A DNA stretch of 33,028 nucleotides from Bacteroidota bacterium (GTDB lineage Bacteria; Bacteroidota; Bacteroidia; Bacteroidales; GCA-2748055), in NCBI GenBank assembly GCA_002748055.1, contig PDRI01000035.1:1-33028 (forward strand), written 5' to 3'. The notes beneath the pieces were generated by a model that was not told the origin of the DNA, searched no databases, and saw nothing but the letters and a program-made list of their open reading frames with translations. Within the stretch, counting starts at the first letter, position 1. Each line of letters starts with the position of its first letter. Below are positions 6,959 to 16,465 of this stretch, one piece after another. The translations under genes and the position numbers were made by a program.

Positions 6959-9427
6959 ATGGAAATCACAAGGATCAATTCTTTCTTTCACAAAATAGGC
7001 CGGCTACAGGTCAGGTATCGCTGGCTCGTACTCCTTTTTGCACTGGCCCTGGTCCTCCTGGGGATTAGCGGACTGGATAAGATCTACACCACAAACTCGC
7101 GCGATCAATGGTTCAATGATGCAGAGCTGATCGAGATCCAGACCGAAGCCTTCGAGGACCAGTTTGGAAACAACGAAAAAATCGGCATCCTGATTGAAGC
7201 CGAGGACGTATTCAATCCCGAGGTGCTGAGGATGATCCGCGACCTGGGCAATACCTTTCTGGATTCTGTCCCTTATGCCGATGACATTACCTCCCTGGTA
7301 GAACTCGAAATCTCGGTCGGGACAGAATACGGGATGGCCGTGATCAACCCCTTCGAAGACGGGATCCCCGAAGATCCGGAGGAAATTGAGGAGATCAGAA
7401 AGCTCATTCTCTCACGTCAGGCCCTGGTAAACAAACTGGTATCGGACGATTGCACCGAAACCTGGCTCTCGCTTAACCTGCTTGAATATCCCGAAAAGGA
7501 AGTGTGGAAGCAGGAAACAGAAACCGATCCCATGTTCCAGGTTGGAGAGGTTGTGATACGCATCCTGGAAAGCGGAGACTGGGATTCGGATCTCTACACC
7601 CTCAAGGCTGCAGGCTTGCCCTACAGTGAGACCAAGGAAAGGGATTTCTTCAGCCGGGAAACCAAGGTGCGGATCGGATCCGGTTTTCTGGTCATGGTGC
7701 TTCTGCTCATCGTTTTTGTCCGTTCCTTCAGGGGGGTGATCGTACCGATCTTCACCGTCGTCATGGGAGTCGTTACGGTCTTCGGGATCATGGGCTGGCT
7801 TGGCATAGGAGTCGATGCAAATATGATGACCCTGCCTGTGCTTCTGGGCATGGCCCTTTCGGTGGGCTATTCCCTCCATCTGATCAATGCCTTCAAGCGC
7901 AAGTTCAAAAATACCGGAAAGCGAAAGGAGAGCATCATTGTCGCTGTAGAGGAAACCGGTTGGCCGATATTCTTTACCGCAGCCACCACCATGGGCTCGG
8001 TAATGTCCTTTGTCACGGTGGGGATACTCACCATCAGCTGGCTCGGTTTCACCTGTGCTGCAGTGGTCCTGGCCGACTACCTCTTCGTGATGACCATGAT
8101 TCCGGTACTCATGAGCTTCGGAAATGATCATACAGCGAAACCAGAGGCTGCACCGGAAAAGGCCTTCTTTTTGAAACGCTGGCTGAGCACCTTCAACCGC
8201 TGGCGCTGGGCTATGCGGGATCACAGCCTCCAAAGACAGAGCAATTTCATCGAAAACTGGCTCCGGAAACTAGGCGCCTTCGTGCTCAAACGAAGCGTGA
8301 GCATCGTCCTTGTCTTTTCCCTGCTGATTCTGGGCATTGCACCAGGCATACGGAAAATGACTACCAGTATAGATTCCTTCTCCTTCATGGGACTAAAGGT
8401 CCCCTATGTCAAGAGCCTGTACGAAGTGGTCCATTCCCAGCTGGGTTCCTATGTGAACTACAACATTTCCATCAGCTACGACGAGGCAGATGCAATTAAG
8501 GACCCGAAGGTCATGAAGGCTTTTGACGAATTGCTCGGTATGGTGGGGGAATTCGAACTGACCAAGAAAAACAAGGGGGTACCCCGGGTATTTTCCATCG
8601 TGGACATCATAAAAGAAATGAACCAGACACTCCACAGCGACAGCATAGAATACCACGTCATCCCCGACAACAGCCAGATGATCGCCCAGGTGCTCCTGCT
8701 CTATGAAATGTCGGGAGGGACCAAAGCCTTCGAATGGATCGATGAGGACTACACAACCATGAGGGCCCAGGTACAGATGTACCAGTTCGAGTCCCTGGAG
8801 ATCGTAAAAGAGCTTGATCAGATCAGGGAGTTTGTCGGAAGCCAGATGCCCGGTGCCGAACTGTCCATCGTAGGTTCGGCCGTACAGTTTGCCGAACTGA
8901 ATAAAAAGATTGTAACCGGTGAGCTGAAATCGGTGGCCAGTGCGCTTCTGATTATCTCTGTGCTGCTTATTGCTGTATTTGGCAGTTTCAAGACCGGCCT
9001 CATTGGAATGGTACCGAACTTTGCACCTCTTATTGTTCTTGGGGGAATCATGGGCTATTTTGATTCGCCCCTCGACATGATGACAATGACCATCATGCCC
9101 ATGTTGCTGGGGATTGCAGTAGATGATACCATCCACTTCATCAACCACATCAAATATGAATTTGAGAAATGCGGCCGCTACAGGGAAGCCATCATCACCG
9201 CCTTCGGAACAGTGGGGAAAACCCTGGCCATGACCACCATCATACTTGTCGCCACCTTTGCCATGTACATGACCTCACCGGTTGCCAACCTGGGCAGAGT
9301 GGGACTCCTGGCCTCCATCGGCCTGCTCACAGCCCTCTTTACCGATTACCTGGTTACCCCGGCCCTGATTATGCTGGGCAAACCCTTTGGAAAAGAAACA
9401 GCAGACACAAAGTCATCGCAGGAATAG
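6959..9427 (+). CDS. MMPL/RND-type transporter, probably lipid or hydrophobic substrate
   Basis: This 822-residue inner-membrane protein has the duplicated RND architecture. There is one span at about residues 22-40, a periplasmic loop to about 235, then five spans to about 385. A second half repeats this with a span near 440, a loop to about 655 and five spans to about 810. Typical sequences are NSRDQWFNDAE after the first span, IDSFSFMGLKVPY after the second-half span, and membrane stretches with GVDANMMTLPVLLGMALSVG and MTMTIMPMLLGIAVDDTIHF. It is shorter than AcrB-type pumps and matches the MMPL/HpnN group. The downstream LolA-like protein and barrel suggest movement of a lipid or lipid-like molecule between inner and outer membranes. 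Energy is expected from the proton-motive force. Confidence 0.88.
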   Translation: MEITRINSFFHKIGRLQVRYRWLVLLFALALVLLGISGLDKIYTTNSRDQWFNDAELIEIQTEAFEDQFGNNEKIGILIEAEDVFNPEVLRMIRDLGNTFLDSVPYADDITSLVELEISVGTEYGMAVINPFEDGIPEDPEEIEEIRKLILSRQALVNKLVSDDCTETWLSLNLLEYPEKEVWKQETETDPMFQVGEVVIRILESGDWDSDLYTLKAAGLPYSETKERDFFSRETKVRIGSGFLVMVLLLIVFVRSFRGVIVPIFTVVMGVVTVFGIMGWLGIGVDANMMTLPVLLGMALSVGYSLHLINAFKRKFKNTGKRKESIIVAVEETGWPIFFTAATTMGSVMSFVTVGILTISWLGFTCAAVVLADYLFVMTMIPVLMSFGNDHTAKPEAAPEKAFFLKRWLSTFNRWRWAMRDHSLQRQSNFIENWLRKLGAFVLKRSVSIVLVFSLLILGIAPGIRKMTTSIDSFSFMGLKVPYVKSLYEVVHSQLGSYVNYNISISYDEADAIKDPKVMKAFDELLGMVGEFELTKKNKGVPRVFSIVDIIKEMNQTLHSDSIEYHVIPDNSQMIAQVLLLYEMSGGTKAFEWIDEDYTTMRAQVQMYQFESLEIVKELDQIREFVGSQMPGAELSIVGSAVQFAELNKKIVTGELKSVASALLIISVLLIAVFGSFKTGLIGMVPNFAPLIVLGGIMGYFDSPLDMMTMTIMPMLLGIAVDDTIHFINHIKYEFEKCGRYREAIITAFGTVGKTLAMTTIILVATFAMYMTSPVANLGRVGLLASIGLLTALFTDYLVTPALIMLGKPFGKETADTKSSQE

Positions 9428-9466
9428 ACCTTTCAAACAAATCAGTTAAACAAAAAACCTATAACC

Positions 9467-10243
9467 ATGATACGCAAAACCAACACCTTAGCGCTGACAC
9501 TACTCTTCATTACGACCCTGTCATACGCCCAAAGCGGACGGGAAATCATGCAGAAGGCCGAGGATCGGCCCGATGGAGACGACCGCTATTCAGAAATGAC
9601 CATGACCCTGATCAGCAAGAAGGGCAAGGAGCGCACCCGGAAAATCAAAACCTACTCCATCGACATCGGAAAGGACAATAAAACCCTGATGTTCTTCACC
9701 TATCCCGGGGATGTTGCCGGAACCGGTTTTCTCACATGGGACTATGACCAGATCGGAAAAGATGACGACAAATGGCTCTACCTTCCGGCCATGAAGAAAA
9801 CCCGGCGGATCAGTGCTTCTTCGGCTAAAAAAGACTATTTCATGGGAACCGATTTCACCTATGATGACATGGGAAGCCGGAACATCGACGAGGATGAGCA
9901 CAAGCTCCTGAAGGAAGAGAGCGTGGATGGCCATGACTGCTGGGTCGTGGAATCCGTATCGAAGGATCCCCGTGATATCTACTCCAAAAAGATCAGCTGG
10001 ATCCGCAAGGACTGCCTGATGGCTGTAAAGGTTGAGTATTACGACCGGCAGGGAAATCTGCACCGCGAGCTGAAGGTTTCGGACATCAAAAAGGTGGATG
10101 GATTCTGGACTGCCGGAAAGCTAGAAATGCGCAATGTTCAGACGAAGCACCAGACCGTTCTCAGCTTCGATGATCCAAAGTACAACATCGGCCTTAGCGG
10201 AGAGGCTTTTTCGGTTACCAATCTGGAAAAGGGAGAAATTTAA
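9467..10243 (+). CDS. Outer-membrane lipoprotein-sorting-like periplasmic protein (LolA-like)
   Basis: This 258-residue protein has a signal peptide (about residues 1-21, ending SYAQ). The mature part resembles the LolA-like family (PF17131) annotated as outer membrane lipoprotein-sorting protein: [37 protein letters not shown], then [16 protein letters not shown] and [10 protein letters not shown]. Such proteins are regular partners of MMPL transporters and probably chaperone a hydrophobic substrate across the periplasm. The gene is 39 bases after the transporter and 8 bases before the methyltransferase gene. It is not the housekeeping LolA. Confidence 0.88.
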   Translation: MIRKTNTLALTLLFITTLSYAQSGREIMQKAEDRPDGDDRYSEMTMTLISKKGKERTRKIKTYSIDIGKDNKTLMFFTYPGDVAGTGFLTWDYDQIGKDDDKWLYLPAMKKTRRISASSAKKDYFMGTDFTYDDMGSRNIDEDEHKLLKEESVDGHDCWVVESVSKDPRDIYSKKISWIRKDCLMAVKVEYYDRQGNLHRELKVSDIKKVDGFWTAGKLEMRNVQTKHQTVLSFDDPKYNIGLSGEAFSVTNLEKGEI

Positions 10244-10251
10244 CTGCAACG

Positions 10252-10830
10252 ATGAATCGCAACAGACAAGAAGCCCAAAAGCCCATGTCGGGCCTGGCTT
10301 TCACAGTAATGCGCACCGTAATGTCGCTGCGCAGGCGCTTCAGAAACGTGGATGCAGAGCTGAGCCTTGCCGGAATCAGGGCAGGCGACCGCATCCTTGA
10401 TTTTGGCTGTGGCCTGGGATACAATACCATTCCGGCAGCCATGAAGGTGGGCATCGGCGGAAGGGTAATCGCCCAGGATGTGAGTCCCCGGGCCCTTCGC
10501 ATCGTTCGAAAAAAGGCCTCCCGATGCGGACTCCGGAATATTGATTACTCCCTCTCGGACTGCAATACGGGTCTGGAAAGCGAAAGTACAGATATTGTTT
10601 ACCTGCACAATACCCTGCCCCTGGTAAAGGACAAGCACGCGGCGCTGAAGGAAATCGCCCGGGTTCTCAAACCCGATGGAAAACTCAGCTACATGAGTCG
10701 CGCAGGGTCGAGACTTTTTGGAAAGGATGATCTGAATCAGCGGGAACTAAAAGATTACCTGGGTTCCGAACTTCAGCTCATCCCTTTTATCGAACACAAC
10801 GGACACCTCATCTTTAAAAAGGAAAAATGA
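10252..10830 (+). CDS. Class I SAM-dependent methyltransferase
   Basis: This is a 192-residue cytoplasmic protein. SAM motif I is ILDFGCGLGYNTIPAA at about residues 43-58, followed by GGRVIAQDVSPRALRIVRKK, an acidic post-motif (SLSDCNTGL), and LKEIARVLKPDGKLSY as the late motif. The fold is UbiE/type-11-like. The stop overlaps the ATG of the barrel gene by 4 bases (ATGA). In an operon that appears to move lipids, it may methylate a lipid or quinone-like substrate; that is inference. Confidence 0.85.
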   Translation: MNRNRQEAQKPMSGLAFTVMRTVMSLRRRFRNVDAELSLAGIRAGDRILDFGCGLGYNTIPAAMKVGIGGRVIAQDVSPRALRIVRKKASRCGLRNIDYSLSDCNTGLESESTDIVYLHNTLPLVKDKHAALKEIARVLKPDGKLSYMSRAGSRLFGKDDLNQRELKDYLGSELQLIPFIEHNGHLIFKKEK

Positions 10831-12059
10831 AATCCCGGTTTTGCCTTGTATGCCTCCTCGCCCTGTTTGCTCACTGCCGGGCGCAGGATGAGACCCAATT
10901 CAAGTTAAGCGGCTTTGCCGACACCTACCATGCCCTTCGCAGCTCGAAGCCATGGAATTTTCTGAGCTCACGAACCCGTTTACGGACCGAATTGGACGTG
11001 TCGAGAGGCAACTCCAGCCTCTTTGCCTCCATGAATGCCATGTACAATGGGATCATCGAGGATCAGACAGGCATCGAACTCAGAGAAGCCTATTTCGACT
11101 TTTCATCGAAACACTGGAATATCCGGGCTGGAAAACAAATTGTAATCTGGGGAGTGAGCGATGGCTTGCGCATCACCGATGTGGTATCGCCCATGGACAT
11201 GACCGAGTTTCTGGCCCGCGACTACGATGACATCCGCATCCCGGTTAATGCCCTGAAAGTCGGTTACAGCAATACCTTCCTGCGAAGCGAACTGATCTTC
11301 ATCCCCTCCTCCTCCTACTACATCCTCCCGGTCAGCAGTCAACATCCCTGGTCGCTCTTTCCTCCCATAGACCCATTAGTGTATGAAGTTGACCTGGAAC
11401 AATACCCGGAAAAAACACTGAAAAACAGTGAGTTTGGAGGAAGAATAAGTTTCTTTCTTTCGGGCCTGGACTTCAGCCTTTCCGCCCTGCACACATGGAA
11501 TAAAATGCCCGTTTTCCAGTACTCAATCTTACCCCGGTCCGACACGATCTATGCAGATGGGCTCTACAAACGGATGGACATGCTGGGCATGGACTTCTCC
11601 TTCCCCCTTTGGCAGTTTGTTATCAGAGCTGAGGCAGCTGCCTACCTGAATGAAGTCCAGACCAGCCAACCCGCATTCTGGAATGAGACCATCCGCCGAA
11701 ATACAGCAAACCTTCTGCTGGGGCTGGATTGGTATCCGGGAAAGGACTGGACCCTGAGTGCCCAATACACTTACAAGTATATTCCCGACCATGTCGACGG
11801 AATAATGGCCGAAGAAAACCCTTCCCTGGGAACAATGGGCATCACGAAAAAGCTGCTCCGTTCGACCCTCGGCCTTTCAGTCTTCGGCTATGTAGACCTG
11901 AACAACCAGGGCTTCTTTATGCGCGGATCGGCCGATTATTCCCTCACCGACCAGATCCATCTTCTCGCGGGTTATGACTGGTTCGATGGTGATAAGGGCT
12001 TGTTCGCCCTGTACAAGAAAAATTCCGAAATCTGGATCAAGGCAAAGTATAGTTTTTAA
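10827..12059 (+). CDS. Outer-membrane beta-barrel protein, DUF1302-like
   Basis: This 410-residue protein has a signal peptide (about 1-19, ending CRAQ). Alternating amphipathic strands run to a C-terminal phenylalanine (IWIKAKYSF), as in outer-membrane barrels. The segment IVIWGVSDGLRITDVVSPMD resembles the signature of DUF1302-type barrels. In Proteobacteria such barrels accompany MMPL transporters and LolA-like proteins. Here it is translationally coupled to the methyltransferase gene. It could serve as the outer-membrane exit or entry of the transport path begun by the MMPL protein. Substrate is unknown. Confidence 0.78.
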   Translation: MKSRFCLVCLLALFAHCRAQDETQFKLSGFADTYHALRSSKPWNFLSSRTRLRTELDVSRGNSSLFASMNAMYNGIIEDQTGIELREAYFDFSSKHWNIRAGKQIVIWGVSDGLRITDVVSPMDMTEFLARDYDDIRIPVNALKVGYSNTFLRSELIFIPSSSYYILPVSSQHPWSLFPPIDPLVYEVDLEQYPEKTLKNSEFGGRISFFLSGLDFSLSALHTWNKMPVFQYSILPRSDTIYADGLYKRMDMLGMDFSFPLWQFVIRAEAAAYLNEVQTSQPAFWNETIRRNTANLLLGLDWYPGKDWTLSAQYTYKYIPDHVDGIMAEENPSLGTMGITKKLLRSTLGLSVFGYVDLNNQGFFMRGSADYSLTDQIHLLAGYDWFDGDKGLFALYKKNSEIWIKAKYSF

Positions 12060-12071
12060 GTAACCCGAACC

Positions 12072-12626
12072 ATGAAGACGAAAGGCTTTCTGCTCCTCCT
12101 GATACTAGGTTATTCCTTCAGTGTCTATGCCAGAAACAAGGAAAAAAACTACATGATCGTATTGAAGGATTCCATAGAGATCGAAACGAGCGTGGAGGAA
12201 CTCTACGACTGGTTTGTGCATCTGGAAAGCAATTTCGTTCCCTGGAGCGAGAGGCACACCAAATTCGAACTCCTGAGCGGAGGCCTGGAACCGGGCGATA
12301 TCATTTACTTTGAACAATGTGTGGAAGGAGTCTGGTACAAGGTGAAGGCCGAAATCATCTCCAGAGAAGTGGACAGAGAAGGCTTCAGCTTTACAGTCGA
12401 ATCGACCACCGGCCTGGCCGAGATTACCTTCTCGGCCAGGGCCATATCGCCTGGGCGCCTCGTCTTCACGCACACCGAAAGCTTCGGCTATGGGGAATCC
12501 TATTTTGGAAAGATTGGCAATTTCCTGCTCTTCAAGGTTTTTTTCCGGAAACAGGGGAACTGGGAACTGATCATGGGAGATATGAAAAAAGACGATGCCA
12601 GTCTGAAGCGAATCCTGGAGGGGTGA
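12072..12626 (+). CDS. SRPBCC/START-like protein with N-terminal signal
   Basis: This 184-residue protein has a hydrophobic N-terminus (about residues 4-20, ending VYARN) that looks like a signal peptide. The rest fits an SRPBCC fold: IEIETSVEELYDWFVHLES, then GGLEPGDIIYFEQCVEGVWY and RLVFTHTESFGYGE. This helix-grip fold binds hydrophobic ligands in a cavity, matching the lipid theme of the operon. It begins 12 bases after the barrel gene and appears to be the last gene, since an intrinsic terminator overlaps its stop codon. Confidence 0.75.
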   Translation: MKTKGFLLLLILGYSFSVYARNKEKNYMIVLKDSIEIETSVEELYDWFVHLESNFVPWSERHTKFELLSGGLEPGDIIYFEQCVEGVWYKVKAEIISREVDREGFSFTVESTTGLAEITFSARAISPGRLVFTHTESFGYGESYFGKIGNFLLFKVFFRKQGNWELIMGDMKKDDASLKRILEG

Positions 12627-12639
12627 TATCCCCTTTTTT
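12620..12639 (+). terminator. Short intrinsic terminator ending the MMPL operon
   Basis: GGGG (12620-12623), loop TGATAT, CCCC (12630-12633), then six T. An A-T pair can extend the stem to five. The stop codon TGA (12624-12626) lies in the loop. The AT-rich stretch that follows probably holds the promoter of the next operon. Confidence 0.55.
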
Positions 12640-12728
12640 AATGAGTTTAGTATGGTAAAATCATTGTTTCTGATGATTGAAGCCAAGATCCTGGGGTCTT
12701 ATTTTAATTTAGTCTTATTTAATATATC

Positions 12729-13466
12729 ATGCTGGAAATAAGCGATCTTCATGTATGCGTGGGCGATAAGGAGATTCTGAAGGGCATAAATCTGCTAGTC
12801 CCCGAACAGGAAGTACACTCCCTGTTCGGGCCAAATGGTTCGGGGAAAAGTGTCCTGATTTCGACCATCATGGGCTACCCCGAATACGAGGTCACAAAGG
12901 GTTCTATACGCTACAAGAATGAAGACATCACCGAATTGAGTATTGATGAGAGGGTCAGGCTTGGACTTGGCGTCTCCGAACAAAGCCCACCGGCCATAAA
13001 GGGCGTAAAACTCCGAAACCTGATCGGCTTGCTGGCCCCGGGCCTCATGGATAACAAGGACTTCAAAACAGAGGTGCTGGAAAAATACAACATGTCGAAA
13101 TTCCTGGACCGGGACATCAACGACGGACTCTCCTGCGGCGAGATGAAGCGCGCCGAACAATTCCTTGCACTGATCACCAAACCAAAGTTCCTGCTACTGG
13201 ATGAGCCCGATTCGGGTGTGGATCCCGAAAACCTGAAAGAGATCGGAAACATGATCATCCTGACCCTGCGCTCGGGCGACAATTCCGGCCTGATCTCGAC
13301 CCATTCTGCAACCATCCTGGACTACATCCCCACGCACAGGGGACACGTTCTGTTCGACGGAGCCATTCGTTGCAGTGGCGATCCCCGAAGCATGATGGAA
13401 CAAATCAGAACAAAAGGATATGAATACTGTATAGAATGCCATAGTGGTACTAAAAAAGCGGTGTAA
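12729..13466 (+). CDS. sufC: SufC-like Fe-S assembly ATPase (minimal SMS type)
   Basis: This 245-residue ABC ATPase without membrane domains energises Fe-S cluster assembly with the SufB-like protein encoded next. Walker A is at residues 34-41 (GPNGSGKS), a Q-loop-like segment follows (GVSEQSPPAIKGVKL), the signature is LSCGEMKRAE at 134 onward, and Walker B is near 154 (FLLLDEPDSGVD). The short form and the lone C-B pairing match the archaeal/anaerobe SufCB arrangement called SMS (smsC). Position 136 of the signature is Cys where most SufC have Gly. The stop overlaps the next ATG by one base. No SufS, SufE or SufU gene is adjacent. Confidence 0.85.
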   Translation: MLEISDLHVCVGDKEILKGINLLVPEQEVHSLFGPNGSGKSVLISTIMGYPEYEVTKGSIRYKNEDITELSIDERVRLGLGVSEQSPPAIKGVKLRNLIGLLAPGLMDNKDFKTEVLEKYNMSKFLDRDINDGLSCGEMKRAEQFLALITKPKFLLLDEPDSGVDPENLKEIGNMIILTLRSGDNSGLISTHSATILDYIPTHRGHVLFDGAIRCSGDPRSMMEQIRTKGYEYCIECHSGTKKAV

Positions 13467-14653
13467 TGAAAGCATTGGATCCTGTAATCGATCTGTCGGC
13501 TTTTGCCGAAATCGAAACTGTCAAAGACGCGTATGCATCCCCGGAAAAGCTCGAACTGAGCGATGAAGACAAAGCTTCACTCAGGGCAGTGGGTGTGAAC
13601 ATGGAGGACCGGAGCGGAACGGGTAAATTCCTGATGCATGGAACAAAGATTTATACCATTGCCCCCTGGATCCCGGGGGTGGAGATCATCCCCATGAAAG
13701 AGGCCCTTTTGCGCTATCCCGATATCAGGGAAAGGTATTACTTCAAAGCCGTCGATCCACAGCAGGATGAATTTAGCAGAACAGTCTTTGAAAAAGAGCC
13801 GAACGGCTACTTCATCCGCGTAAAGAAGAATGTAAGCCTCGACTATCCGCTTCATACCGGGCTGTTCATGCACAAGGAAATGAGTACGATGTGCATACAC
13901 AACATCGTGGTCCTGGAAGAAGGAGCTTCACTGCATCTGATTACGGGCTGCACAGCAGGCTGCAGCATCCGGGGCGGTTTGCACATCGCCCTGAGCGAAC
14001 AGTATGTGGGCAAAGGAGCCAAACTGGTTAGCACCATGATCCACAACTGGGGAAGCGAGTTCGTGGTACGTCCCAGGAGCGGCACCATCGTAGAAGACGA
14101 TGCCACCTACGTCAGCAATTACTATGCTGTAAAACCGGCAAAAAACATCCAAAGCAATCCCTTCACCCACATCAAAGGGAAGCGTTCCAGTGCCAAGTAC
14201 ATGAGCGTTCTCGCCTCCTTCCCCGATACCTACAGCGATTTTGGGGGAACCGTCCTTATCGAAGGCGAAGACTCCGGGGCCGAGCTCGTGGCCAGGGCTG
14301 TAAACCATGGAGGAACCGTGATTCAGACCGGGCTGCTCATCGGAGCAGCAAAGGGTGCAAGAGCGCACGTGGACTGCTCCGGACTCATGCTCAGCGACAG
14401 GGGAAAGATTGAAGCCGTACCGGGTTTGAGGGCCCTTCATCCCGAAGCCAGAATGTCCCACGAAGCCGCCATTGGCCGCATCGATCGCGGAGAGGTTAAT
14501 TACCTGATGTCAAAAGGGCTGGAAGAGATGCAGGCCATTGCCCTGATCGTCCGTGGATTCCTGGATATCGGCATCGAAATGGAAGGCCTTGAACCCGAAC
14601 TGGAAGAAACCATTGCGTACATATCGGCCCTGTCCGGACACGGGGAAGACTGA
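13466..14653 (+). CDS. sufB: SufB/SufD-like Fe-S scaffold (minimal SMS type)
   Basis: This 395-residue protein has the SufBD beta-helix core from about residue 120 to 355 (YPLHTGLFMHKE, then LHLITGCTAGCSIRGG, then HVDCSGLMLSDRGKIEAVP). The conserved SHEAAIGRI corresponds to the HEA motif near the C-terminus of SufB/SufD. Cys in HVDCSGLML is a candidate cluster or sulfur ligand. It is clearly shorter than E. coli SufB (495 residues) and sits alone with a SufC, as in two-component SMS systems, where a SufB-like homodimer would replace SufBD. Translation is coupled to the ATPase. A canonical SUF or ISC system may exist elsewhere in the genome. Confidence 0.85.
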   Translation: MKALDPVIDLSAFAEIETVKDAYASPEKLELSDEDKASLRAVGVNMEDRSGTGKFLMHGTKIYTIAPWIPGVEIIPMKEALLRYPDIRERYYFKAVDPQQDEFSRTVFEKEPNGYFIRVKKNVSLDYPLHTGLFMHKEMSTMCIHNIVVLEEGASLHLITGCTAGCSIRGGLHIALSEQYVGKGAKLVSTMIHNWGSEFVVRPRSGTIVEDDATYVSNYYAVKPAKNIQSNPFTHIKGKRSSAKYMSVLASFPDTYSDFGGTVLIEGEDSGAELVARAVNHGGTVIQTGLLIGAAKGARAHVDCSGLMLSDRGKIEAVPGLRALHPEARMSHEAAIGRIDRGEVNYLMSKGLEEMQAIALIVRGFLDIGIEMEGLEPELEETIAYISALSGHGED

Positions 14654-14713
14654 GCCAAAACCCGGGCCTTCCTCACCGGGCCAGGCGGACAGCTCCAAAA
14701 CAAAGCATGCTTT

Positions 14714-16465
14714 TTATGTGCCGGCAGCCAGCTTCCAGTGGTGCGCATGCTTCTGCTCGTTCCACATTGCCGCGTAAGCCCCACCCCTTGCAAGAAGCTC
14801 TTCGTGCCTGCCACGCTCAACAATTTCGCCCTCTTTGAGCACCAGGATCTGGTCGGCACCCGTAATGGTACTCAAACGATGTGCGATTACCACAAGTGTC
14901 CGATCCCTGATCAGCTCAGCAATCGCCTCCTGAATATAGAGTTCATTTTCCGGATCAAGTGAGGCTGTAGCTTCATCGAGCAGAATGATCGGAGCGTTCT
15001 TCAGAATTGCCCGGGCAATAGAGATACGCTGTTTCTCACCCCCGGAAAGGCTTGCTCCCCCTTCCCCGACCATGGTGTTAAATCCATCGGGCATTTTTTC
15101 GATAAATTCCCTGCAACGGGCTTTCTCAGCGGCCTCCAGCACCTCATCCATGCCTGCGTCAGAACGGCCCACCAGGATATTGTTCAGAATGGTGTCATTA
15201 AAAAGATAGACCTCCTGAAAGACCATACTGATCTGTGCAAGCAGGTCTTCAGTTCTATAGGCACTCACAGGCTTCCCGCCGATACGGACATGGCCTTCGT
15301 TCACATCCCAGAAGCGGGCGATCAGCCGGGTGATGGTCGATTTTCCCGACCCGGAAGGGCCCACGAGTGCTGTCATGCTGTGCTCGGGCAGCCTGAAACT
15401 TACCTCTTTGAGGACATCTGCTTCATGGTAGTGAAAACCGACACGATCAAATTCAATATCGAAGCTCTCGGGGGCTGCTGCCTCCTCCGGGCTTGGCAGC
15501 GGAGAGCTGTTATGAATCTCCCTCAGGCGTTTTGCGGATATTGAAAAATAACTCAGCTCAACAAACTGCACCAGGAACATCGAGAGTGGATCATACATGC
15601 GCGTCCCCAGAATCAGGAAAACCAGAAAAACCGGAAGGGGAAGGCTTCCATTCACCACAAAAGTGATCCCGACAATCATGATCAGGGCAATTCCTGCGTT
15701 CAGGCACCAGAGGCCAAGGATGACCGAAGGTCCGGCGACAGCCTCTTGTTTTATACTGATGCGCTTCAGTTCATGAAAGGACTTCCGGAGACGATCGAAT
15801 TTCGTCCCGTGAAGGTTATAGGCCTTGATATTCTTCATCCCGTCGAGATACTCCAGCATACGGGAGGTGGCTTCGTTCTTGGCCCCAATGTGACGCTTCC
15901 CTGTCCGCTGAATAATGGCCCTGGTAATCAATGCTGCCAGGAAGGCCACCGGAATCGGGGCAGTGGTAATCAGGGTCATTCTCCAATCGAAGGGCAGTAG
16001 AAAAACAATAAACAGCACAGGGAGGACAACAGCCGACACTGCATTCATCAGGAGGTTCCCCAGCATGACCTCGATATTGCTGTAGTCCGAAAGCATTAGG
16101 GAGGTCAAATCACCTGGATCCTTCGACCTGAAAAAGCCCATCGACAGTTTTCTGAGATGATCTCCAAGCCTCAATCTTCCATCTGCAGCCAGCTCGTAGG
16201 CAACAGTGGCCTCTGATTTATAGCCGATTACCGATACCATGAAGAGCATGAGCACACTAATCATCAACCATATCGAATAGCCTATAAGCTTTGCTGTATT
16301 CACGCCGGTTCCCGGCTCCATCAGGGGCTGGAACAACTCCAGCATCACCATCAGGATGACAAAAAAGGGCTGGCCCTGAAAAACTGACCTGAGCATGGAA
16401 GTCAGCATGGGCTTTCGCAGAACCCGCAGATTGTTGCCGGTTATCGACTTTAGAAATCCGATCAT
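14714..16465 (-). CDS. ABC exporter-fold half-transporter, heterodimer subunit B
   Basis: This 583-residue fused membrane/ATPase subunit has six spans to about residue 300. Walker A is near 369 (GPSGSGKST), the signature near 473 (LSGGEKQR) and Walker B near 492 (IILLDEATASLD), so one complete set is present. It begins inside the stop of the upstream subunit (ATGA, 16462-16465), which makes an obligate heterodimer likely. The pair resembles IrtAB/YbtPQ-type transporters, which have an exporter fold but import iron-siderophores in actinobacteria and Yersinia. Multidrug or peptide export is the alternative. The palindrome AAAGCATGCTTT (14702-14713) borders the stop in the convergent gap. Confidence 0.85.
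   Translation of the reverse strand: MIGFLKSITGNNLRVLRKPMLTSMLRSVFQGQPFFVILMVMLELFQPLMEPGTGVNTAKLIGYSIWLMISVLMLFMVSVIGYKSEATVAYELAADGRLRLGDHLRKLSMGFFRSKDPGDLTSLMLSDYSNIEVMLGNLLMNAVSAVVLPVLFIVFLLPFDWRMTLITTAPIPVAFLAALITRAIIQRTGKRHIGAKNEATSRMLEYLDGMKNIKAYNLHGTKFDRLRKSFHELKRISIKQEAVAGPSVILGLWCLNAGIALIMIVGITFVVNGSLPLPVFLVFLILGTRMYDPLSMFLVQFVELSYFSISAKRLREIHNSSPLPSPEEAAAPESFDIEFDRVGFHYHEADVLKEVSFRLPEHSMTALVGPSGSGKSTITRLIARFWDVNEGHVRIGGKPVSAYRTEDLLAQISMVFQEVYLFNDTILNNILVGRSDAGMDEVLEAAEKARCREFIEKMPDGFNTMVGEGGASLSGGEKQRISIARAILKNAPIILLDEATASLDPENELYIQEAIAELIRDRTLVVIAHRLSTITGADQILVLKEGEIVERGRHEELLARGGAYAAMWNEQKHAHHWKLAAGT

Noticed and set aside
7412..8233. 273-codon minus-strand frame opposite the MMPL gene, and similar ones at 8393-9148 and 2826-3482
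   Set aside because: Composition is low-complexity and His/Gln/Asp-rich, as expected for antisense shadows; the plus-strand genes are unmistakable.
12640..12728. Promoter of the SufCB pair
   Set aside because: The stretch is AT-rich and has TAATTTAG at 12705-12712, but no TTG at a suitable distance, so it is too weak to list.
14662..14713. Terminator between the convergent SufB-like and ABC genes
   Set aside because: CCCGG/CCGGG arms and an AAAGCATGCTTT palindrome exist, but no stem followed by a proper T-run in either direction could be defined.
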